A stretch of DNA of 64,000 bases from Aphrophora alni. Its lineage: Eukaryota; Arthropoda; Insecta; Hemiptera; Aphrophoridae. The stretch covers positions 106,427,797 to 106,491,796 of the forward strand of contig OY740772.1 in the NCBI GenBank assembly GCA_963513935.1, in the 5' to 3' direction. Below the pieces are notes generated by a model. It was not told the DNA's origin. It did not search any database and worked only from the letters and a program-made list of their open reading frames with translations. This document shows, in pieces, positions 56,835-64,000 of the stretch; position 1 is the stretch's first letter, and each line of letters begins with the position of its first letter. Position numbers and translations under genes: made by a program.

Positions 56835-57176
56835 CATAAATTCCATATTGCCTTATGAATGCTTTAAAATAAGTTTATTACTAAATTACTTACGTCTTAG
56901 CAATCTTGTGTTTAGAATGAACAGTTGACCACCACGTTAGAAAGATGTGGCTATATTATCTAAACTATCTAAACTCTATTTTATATTATTTTCGACTTGT
57001 ACTGCAGTACCAAACATTTTATGTTTATTTATTTTTGTGAAATGTATCAGTGTGTTGTGTAAACGTGTTGTTCCATCTGATGATGGTATATGTTATACCG
57101 AAACAGCTGTAATGAAATATTAATTAATAAATACTAAAAACAAGATTGATAAGACGTAAGTAATTTAGTAATAAAC
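56835..57176. mobile_element. Hammerhead-bearing foldback element, second copy of the 37.6-kb family, 11-bp flanking repeats
   Basis: Shares its outer ends (AAATTCCATATTG..TTATG and AATAAAC) with 37568-38029. It is flanked by direct repeats TTAAAGAATTT at 56824-56834 and 57177-57187. Only one hammerhead is present. The central block (AACAGTTGACCACCACGTTA onward) is inverted relative to the first copy. Confidence 0.75.
57070..57118 (+). ncRNA. Hammerhead-ribozyme-like motif
   Basis: Stem I GTTCCAT / ATGAAAT with one mismatch, core CTGATGA, stem II GGTATA-TGT-TATACC, GAAA, ACAGCTGT, then A. Confidence 0.75.
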
Positions 57177-57187
57177 TTAAAGAATTT

Positions 57188-58255
57188 GTTCAATGTTTAA
57201 ACACCTAACAGTTCAAAGTATATAATTTAGCTTCGTGAAAAGCCGACATTACTTGACTGATTGAAGATCAAGTTTACAGACATTTAGTAGAGAGAGTAAA
57301 ATCTATTATCAATAGCTTTCAATTTAGCGAAGGATATTTATTTTTGTTTCATGAGTGAAATTTGTAAAAGATGAAGGTTGTGATGTAACCAAGGTTTGGA
57401 ACTCTAGATCTTGTCCGATACCTCGCTATTCTATTTGTGACACAAGGGAACCAGCTAAGCTCAGTATCGCTTGTTTGTCTAACTGCCCTTTTATATTTCT
57501 CACTATTTTTAACAAAACAACATTCAGACAAATAATAAATGTCTACTAAACTATTTAAAGCTGTGTTTCGAACCTTCGCCCAACAGAATTTGGAATTTAT
57601 TTGATTGTGACTAGATTAAATAGGTGATCTGGTTTTAAAGTTATTTGATAATGAAGGATTATTTGTATTGTTTAATCGGGCATTTGCCATAATTTGTGTA
57701 TATAGAAACAAATACACGACGTTTCGAGAATATAAATCAACTGTCGACATAGCTTAATGCGCGGTGATTTTACATTTTGTAACTATTTTTTTAACATCCT
57801 TCTTAAGGAGCAGTTTGAGATCATAAAGTTATATTGTGAACGTTTTACCTGATTTTTCAAAATGGAGGAATCATTAAAAAAAAAAATATGAAATAGTTAT
57901 AAAAATCTGCTTCTACTTTTACATTATATTTTCAGGTAATAAAAATATAAAGATAGAGAAATCAAAAATGATTAGGAGAAAAAACGAAATAAAAAAAATT
58001 ATTTTAGAATAAGTTGATTTCAAATAAGAGAAACATTGGAAGAAAATATACAAAAAAATATTGCGAACAAGAAATAAAACAGTAGGAAAAAATTGTTTAA
58101 GATTTTGAAATTAATCACCGGTGTAAATGAACGCCATCGTTATACTTACGGAGCTCATCATACAATGTAGTACAATACAATTATTACCTTTACAAATAAT
58201 GCCCTTAAGGTGTTTCCTAGACCTTGTAGGAATTATTCAATTGTATTGGTAAACT
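57188..58255. other. AT-rich region with no recognised gene
   Basis: ACGACGTTTCGAGAATATAA at about 57717 matches ACAACGTTTCGAGAGTGTAA at 44091, probably another degraded hammerhead-type repeat on the minus strand. No gene. Confidence 0.45.
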
Positions 58256-58344
58256 AATGGGTCTTATCCTGTAGGGTAAGTTTGTTTAAAACAGATGTTA
58301 CACAGGTTTTCTGAACCACATAATTGTGTATATCACTACATTCT

Positions 58345-58895
58345 GTAGGGTGGACATTGTAGGTCCTTGAAGATGTACATTAATTAAAATATCTCCACGA
58401 ATAACAATTCAACTTATAGCACACTAAATTAGATAAAAAAGATGCAGATTTTAATTCTGCATGTAACAGAATTATCAAACCCACCACCCTTCGAAGGCAA
58501 ATAGCAAAATTATCGTGAAAAAACTAATTTTGAAACCTGACATCCCAAATATGTGATATTAATATAATTACGAGTTTCTCCAGAGCCGAGTAATAGACAC
58601 GATCGTAAACGAATGGAGACGTTTCACATACCAGCAGCTTCGAGGCTCGCCAATGCCGAGATACTGTCACGAGCCAAGCGAGAGAGGACGGTTTACTTTG
58701 TGTACTCATCTACGAGATTCGTTAAGCCCTAACGGACGTCACGAAATTAGTGATTCAATCACTAGATTTAGAAAATCTGTGTACAACGTTTTTAAACTAA
58801 CACCCTACTGGTTAAGACCACTGGATCAATCAAATTTAACATTTCCTACAATGCCCAGGAAACATTTTGGTATTATATTTATAGGATCTAATTGT
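58345..58895 (+). repeat. Interspersed repeat family A, 3' two thirds
   Basis: TATAGCACACTAAATTAGAT, CGAGCCGAGTAATAGACACG-like DNA, GTCACGAGCCAAGCGAGAG, CCCTAACGGACGTCACGAAA and CCTACAATGCCCAGGAAAC. Confidence 0.78.
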
Positions 58896-59810
58896 ATTAC
58901 ATAGATATGGTTACGTAAGTAGCCTACCATGATGTCACCAAAATACTTGTTTGACGAAACGTGCGATGTACGACAGAATTGTGACCTGTACGGCATGGAG
59001 GGGAAAAAGATCTCCGTAAATAAAAAAATAAGTTCTATATTAAACTACCCTACATCTTAAAACCTTAAATTTTAAATTTATTTAGGCTAGCTGATAAATA
59101 ATAGACTTTATTATAGGCCGCATTGTGTACATTCATTTTAGAAGATATCCAATTTTGGGACGCAAAGTCTATAATCTGTTTTATTGAACAAAACTCTCGA
59201 TCAGATTAACTGTAGGACGCAACAAGATTTTACGTTATTGTAATCAAAATTTGGTGTACTTTACAAATAAATTAAAGCAACAAATTAATAAATTATCCTA
59301 TAACTTTCAACAAATTTAGATAAAATAAAATATATTACCCAAGCTAAACCCGTTGACGACATACATAAAGTACTAAATAACTTGCAATGTAGTGGTTTGG
59401 CTGTGAAATACGCAAATAACTGTGTAATGATTCACAAGCGGATATATGTGCAAGAACTAACATGAGTAGTGGGCGAACTGAGAGTGTGTCATCAAGAACT
59501 TTGGTTTCTTAATGAAGAAACTATGTCCAGAGTTCTATATTTAAAATCGGTGCAACATTCTAAAATGTTTTGATAACTTGTTTAACTCGTATTTCATATA
59601 AACTACAAATATTGTTGATCCTTAACTGGATATTAAGGTAAGTTATTTTAGTTCAGGTTGCCAACAAAATAAATTGCTTGTACTGCAATCCAAATTACTA
59701 GACATTCGTTATAAGCTAAAACGAATCGTTCGTTTTCTCAGGCCATCATTTACCTTTCCAAGTCGGCGTAGGCTGCATCATTTGTACATATTTTATTTAT
59801 CCATTAAACG
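58896..59810. other. AT-rich region with no recognised gene
   Basis: Nothing recognised. Confidence 0.5.
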
Positions 59811-59811
59811 G

Positions 59812-60219
59812 GGGGTAAGTTTGATAATCTTAAAAAATTTCTATCTCCGTTTCAAAACTGATAGAAACTCCACGACCTCAAGAAACGAAAAAAGTTATTT
59901 TTGAATATGTCATCCGTTCGTCGTTGTTGTCGTGGTACGTAAACACGATAGCAATCTCAAAAACTGTGATAGGGACATGAAATTTGCTACAGGGCTCATA
60001 TAAAACCCTATTTAATTGATTGAAAATGTCAAAATGGTGGCCGTTTAAACAGTATTTTATCTTGTGTGTTTTCAACTAATAACACACTAAATTAGATTTA
60101 GATACGATTTTGCACATTTCAATTCTACACATACACTACCAACCCCTATACGAGGACAGAAAATGAAGTTATAGTCAAAAATGTAATTTTGAAGCCTTAC
60201 TTCTCAATGTAACCTCTCA
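59812..60219 (+). repeat. Interspersed repeat family A, left part, expanded internally
   Basis: GGGTAAGTTTGATAATCTTA, CCGTTCGTCGTTGTTGTCG, AAAATGTCAAAATGGTGGCC, AATAACACACTAAATTAGAT and CCAACCCCTATACGAGGACA, then it runs into CCTAA arrays. The right part resumes at 60782. Confidence 0.82.
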
Positions 60220-60781
60220 ACCTAACCTAACCTAACCTAACCTAACCTAACCTAACCTAACCTAACCTAACCTAACCTAACCTAACCTAACCTAACCTAA
60301 CCTAACCTAACCTAACCTAACCTAACTTAACCTAACCTAACCTAACCTAACCTAACCTAACCTAACCTAACCTAACCTAACCTTACCTAACCTAACCTAA
60401 CCTAACCTAACCTAACCTAACCTAACCTAACCTAACCTAACCTAACCTAGTCAAAAATGTAATGTTGAAACCTTACCTTTCAATGTAACCTCTCAACCTA
60501 ACCTAACCTAACCTAACCTAACCTAACCTAACCTAACCTAACCTAACCTAACCTAACCTAACCTAACCTAACCTAACCTAACCTAACCTAACCTAACCTA
60601 ACCTAGTCAAAAATGTAATGTTGAAACCTTACCTCTCAATGTAACCTCTCAACCTAACCTAACCTAACCTAACCTAACCTAACCTAACCTAGTCAAAAAT
60701 GTAATGTTGAAACCTTACCTCTCAATGTAACCTCTCAACCTAACCTAACCTAACCTAACCTAACCTAACCTAACCTAACCT
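60220..60781 (+). repeat. (CCTAA)n arrays alternating with a 46-47 bp spacer
   Basis: Arrays at 60220-60449, 60496-60605, 60652-60691 and 60738-60781 are separated by three nearly identical spacers (GTCAAAAATGTAATGTTGAA, then ACCTTACC and CAATGTAACCTCTCAA). The spacer equals the sequence at about 60168-60219, just before the first array, so the whole block grew by tandem duplication. Confidence 0.95.
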
Positions 60782-61100
60782 ATAGCTACGAGATCTAGCA
60801 GGGAAGTCACTGGACACGAGCGTAGTGAGTGGAGTCTTTTTCACATATGTTCAGCTAAGATGGCCGTGTTATTGACACGAGCGAAGCGAGTGAATATATT
60901 TTAATTAGAAACATATTCAAGGCCCTCTAAGGTCTAGCCGATGGAAATGAGTGGTTCGGCATAATTACGAGGTTCAGGAAACTTTTAAACAAGCTTATTT
61001 TACTTATTAAGACCCTATGCTCTACCAATACAATTTAAAATATTCTACCAAAATTTAAAAACATCTTTTAGACATTAAATTTAGAGAATCAGCTTGTATG
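60782..61100 (+). repeat. Interspersed repeat family A, right part
   Basis: GACACGAGCGTAGTGAGTGG (60815), GACACGAGCGAAGCGAGTG (60876), AAGGCCCTCTAAGGTCTAGC and ATTAAATTTAGAGAATCAGC. Confidence 0.8.
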
Positions 61101-61264
61101 ATGGATCTGGGTAAGTACCATGGTTAGCGTCCATCAACAATTGTATTATACCCGATTGTTGATTTTTAAATGAGGATCTTAAAATATAAATAATAAAAAG
61201 ATATACAAGATATAATAGGTATGTAGTTAAAAAAAAAAAAAAAAACTTGCCTAATGAAATAGTT

Positions 61265-61549
61265 ACAATCTTGTTGAGCACTGTGGTGAAATTCACAATA
61301 ATGATTCGAATTTGCCCCTAACCACAATCACTAGAAACTTTAAAATAAAACACAGACTTTTATTTCATTAGTAGATATGTAAGTTTATATTTAGTTTATA
61401 AGCAAGACCCTCCGACGATGATAACCATGTTATCGAAATGTACATCAAGGCATTTAGTGGAAATAATTAATAAAGAACAATTAATCAGCCAACTGTGTTT
61501 TATTTTAAAGTTTCTAGTGATTGTGGTTAGGGGCAAATTCGAATCATTA
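61265..61549. mobile_element. Foldback element, family 2, copy 1, 13-bp flanking repeats
   Basis: Starts ACAATCTTGTTGAGCACTG and ends CGAATCATTA. Inverted arms carry TTTGCCCCTAACCACAATCA / TGATTGTGGTTAGGGGCAAA. The direct repeat TAATGAAATAGTT flanks it at 61252-61264 and 61550-61562. The loop region holds a hammerhead-like motif. No coding sequence. Confidence 0.8.
61408..61450 (+). ncRNA. Hammerhead-like motif, variant core
   Basis: Core CCGACGA (the usual U at position 4 is C), stem II GATAAC-CAT-GTTATC, GAAA, palindrome ATGTACAT, C at the cleavage position, weak stem I CCCT / AAGG. Confidence 0.55.
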
Positions 61550-61649
61550 TAATGAAATAGTTTCAACATCTCTAACAATATTTCTAAATAAGATAATCCA
61601 AGTGATTTATCTTAAGAAATTTTTAAAAAATGCTAACAATTGTTTGTCT

Positions 61650-62065
61650 TCTTCGACTCTACAATGTGAATTTGACGAAGCCCATTGTGAAGCTTGACCT
61701 CACGTACCATTCCTTTCCAATATCCTCTCTCCTTCAATGTATCCACCTATCCTCTCACACTCATCCTTCCTAGATCAACAATCATATCATCTATCTCTTC
61801 ATTACGGCTCCTCTTTTTGTTGTTCTTTCATTTCCTTACCATACCTCTGATCATTCATCCTTTCTAGGTGGCCTAAACACTGAATTCGCTGCGCTTATAT
61901 AAATCTTTATGATTCAATACAATCTTATATTTCTAGTTAATTTATACTCCATGTGATATTTCCAACTAGGTTGCAAATCATAATAATTTGTCTCTTAAAT
62001 CTTCTCTACCCTTCCTGCTCTTTCCTTCCTAGTGTTCATGTCTCACCTCCATAAGTGACAACTAA
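61650..62065 (-). pseudogene. Degraded non-LTR retrotransposon, reverse transcriptase C-terminus
   Basis: The minus strand reads VTYGGET, a stop and TLGRKEQEG; then, across frames and stops, RIQCLGHLERMNDQRYGKEM and finally TLKERGYWKGMVREVKL. The order TYGSETW, then LGHVxRM, then RGxW is typical of the C-terminal region of LINE reverse transcriptases. It has many stops, so it is an old remnant. Confidence 0.65.
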
Positions 62066-62314
62066 TCTAATGAGGATATTTTAGATTGTCATTGTTTTAA
62101 TAATTGTTTGTAGTGTATGTAAGAGTCATTTAATTCTCTTAAATACATTATCTTTTTATTTAATTTCGTTAATTACCATTTAATTTTATTGTCATTTAAT
62201 TATCTTATTTTTAGAAGAAACGAGCTTAAGTTTAGCAATACATCCTAATAGAATTTGTAATTAATATTGTACGTTGAAGATTTGTATTTTATTGTCGTCT
62301 CCAACCATCTTGTC

Positions 62315-62463
62315 TAACCTAACCTAACCTAACCTAACCTAACCTAACCTAACCTAACCTAACCCAACCTAACCTAACTTAACCTAACTTAACCTAACCT
62401 AACCTAACCTAACCTAACCTAACCTAACCTAACCTAACCTAACCTAACCTAACCTAACCTAAC
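62315..62463 (+). repeat. (CCTAA)n telomere-type array
   Basis: About 149 bp with rare CCCAA and CTTAA variants. Directly adjoins a family B copy. Confidence 0.95.
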
Positions 62464-62489
62464 CATCTCGTCTCTTCACCAAAGAACCA

Positions 62490-62757
62490 TAACTCCCACA
62501 GGGGATGATCTATAGTGAGTAAGGGCTTGGAAATTCCTAGGGATCTAACTGCATCTACCTTTTTCATGTAGTCTTTGGTTAGATCTCATTTATCTTTCTT
62601 GTTAGATCTCTATTGACTAACTCTTATTCTTTTCCGACCCTGGTGGTATTAGAGTAATCGTAAGCTATTGGTGTTTAATTTATGTTTTTTTTTTCCTTTC
62701 ATTTTTGTAACACGATTATAACCGAGAGGTTTTTCGCCTTTAAAGAACAAGGAACTA
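62490..62757 (+). repeat. SINE-like repeat family B
   Basis: GGGGATGATCTATAGTGAGT, GTAGTCTTTGGTTAGATCTC, CTCTATTGACTAACTCTTAT and the end GAGAGGTTTTTCGCCTTTAA. Nearly full length. Confidence 0.82.
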
Positions 62758-62949
62758 AAATTAACATATTAATTTCTAACACTCCATATTTCTAAACCCT
62801 CTTCCCTTCTACCATCCACTTTGAATTATATTCAGTGAAATTACTACACGCCCTTTCTTTATCTAACAAAGCGAACCAAGTATTTTAACGAATTTGGCAT
62901 TTTTACACTTCAATATAGGTGCAAGTAATTTTGTTTTACAAGTTTAAGT

Positions 62950-63044
62950 GTCATCCTTTTCCGAGCAATTTTTGTTTTTTTTCCTATTCTAATGCTATAG
63001 TAGTCAAGAGGTAAGGGGTATTTATTTCATGTTCTTTTGTTCGG
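62950..63044 (+). repeat. SINE-like repeat family B, left part, split by a foldback element
   Basis: TCTAATGCTATAGTAGTCAA and GTATTTATTTCATGTTC lead up to the insertion point. The family resumes at 63358. Confidence 0.7.
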
Positions 63045-63357
63045 ATACAATCTTGTTGAGCACTGTGGTGAAATTCACAATAATAATTTGAATTTGCCCC
63101 TAACCACAATCACTGGAACTTAATAAAACACAATTATCTGATTGATTGTTCTTTATTAATTATATCCACTTAATGCCCTGATGTACATTTCGATAACAAG
63201 ATTTAGTTTATAAGCAAGACCCTCCGATGATGATAACCATGTTATCGAAATGTACATCAGGGCATTAAGTGGATATAATTAATAAAGAACAATCAATCAG
63301 ATAATTGTGTTTTATTAAGTTCCAGTGATTGTGGTTAGGGGCAAATTCAAATTATTA
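63045..63357. mobile_element. Foldback element, family 2, copy 2, 13-bp flanking repeats, inserted in family B
   Basis: Arms of about 120 bp are near-perfect inverted repeats, with a loop carrying a hammerhead-like motif. The direct repeat TTCTTTTGTTCGG is present at 63032-63044 and 63358-63370. It is part of the family B sequence interrupted here, which confirms it as a target duplication. The end sequences match 61265-61549. Confidence 0.85.
63220..63262 (+). ncRNA. Hammerhead-like motif, variant core
   Basis: Stem I CCCT / AGGG, core CCGATGA, stem II GATAAC-CAT-GTTATC, GAAA, palindrome ATGTACAT, then C. The only core departure is C for U at position 4. Confidence 0.6.
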
Positions 63358-63435
63358 TTCTTTTGTTCGGTTTTGTTTCTTTTTTATAAAGCAACGATGA
63401 CGGAAAGTTTTTTGCTTCTTAGTAACAAGAAGAAA
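63358..63435 (+). repeat. SINE-like repeat family B, right part
   Basis: TTTTTTATAAAGCAACGATG and ACGGAAAGTTTTTTGCTTC complete the copy split by the foldback element. Confidence 0.7.
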
Positions 63436-64000
63436 AAAATACACATAGTACTGTACGTAATGACAGTGATATCCTTTTAGAATTTGAGGGTGTGCGGTCA
63501 CTTTATTCTTTACCAGCCAAGATCAAGAAATTGTCAGATGTATCGTTGAAGACATTGTCATTTGTACGATCACATCTTCCTTTCTGGACACATCAAGTTG
63601 TTAATTGATTTGTATAAAATCTAATGTTGCGAGTCTCGATTTAGCATGTTTCATAAGTTCCATACAAGATCTGGAAATAAATAGTACCTAGATACAATGA
63701 GGGTATAAAGAATAGTGGTACTGATAGACTCTGATAGTTAATAATCAGTTAAAATTGAACTCATTTAAAAACGCAGTATCATGATCCGTAATTATTCTCA
63801 TTACTCAAGAATGTAATAATATTAATGCACAGGTTTTTCCTAAGTTTTCGTCACTGACAAGTTTAGATAAACGGTGGAGAGTGCCAACTCAGAATATTGC
63901 GCCATTCGCCCCTTTAATTAAAGGAAATTACAGGTAGTACGCAAAAAGGTGAAATATTAATAATTATGTTTTTTATAGGTAAGGGAAATGATCCTTTTTA
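63436..64000. other. No recognised feature to the window end
   Basis: Mixed-composition DNA without a frame or repeat I can place. Confidence 0.5.

Overview
The window is AT-rich genomic DNA from an animal, almost certainly an insect. It has long arrays of the arthropod telomere-type pentamer TTAGG/CCTAA, a muscle myosin heavy chain gene with insect-style clusters of mutually exclusive exons, GT-AG introns, and dense interspersed repeats. Nothing looks bacterial or viral. The species cannot be fixed from sequence alone; a hemipteroid insect would fit, but that is a guess.

Region 1 (about 1-22,800, minus strand) is the 5' part of the muscle myosin heavy chain gene (Mhc). The gene reads right to left and leaves the window at base 1. 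The coding exons join in phase: ATG exon (residues 1-69), two alternative 48-residue exons (70-117), a 157-bp exon, a 28-bp microexon, the P-loop exon, the switch-I exon, a 64-bp exon, a 99-bp exon, then four alternative 104-bp exons (about residues 300-334). Only the N-terminal third of the motor domain lies here; the rest is beyond the left edge. Two candidate non-coding first exons and promoters are proposed near 21.0 kb and 22.7 kb. The introns carry a 28-bp minisatellite, a 103-bp tandem repeat and transposon relics.

Region 2 (about 24-34 kb) is repeat-rich. A 4.66-kb DNA transposon with about 580-bp terminal inverted repeats encodes a broken protein with an XPG/FEN1-like nuclease and a C-terminal cysteine cluster, resembling the Academ superfamily. 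It sits inside an older interspersed repeat, called family A here.

Region 3 (about 35-64 kb) has no confidently recognised host gene. It holds TTAGG/CCTAA arrays with higher-order structure, many copies of a short SINE-like repeat (family B), family A copies, remnants of non-LTR retrotransposons (47 kb, 55 kb, 62 kb), tandem and dispersed duplications, and a few unexplained coding-like fragments (46.3, 47.9, 48.9 and 49.8 kb).

The most interesting signal is a set of small foldback elements with hammerhead-ribozyme-like motifs: a CUGANGA-type core, stem II, GAAA, and a palindromic stem III. Four such elements (37.6, 56.8, 61.3 and 63.0 kb) are bounded by 11-13 bp direct repeats that look like target-site duplications, so they appear to have moved as units. 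The motif matches the minimal hammerheads known from Penelope-like retroelements, but no Penelope reverse transcriptase is visible here.
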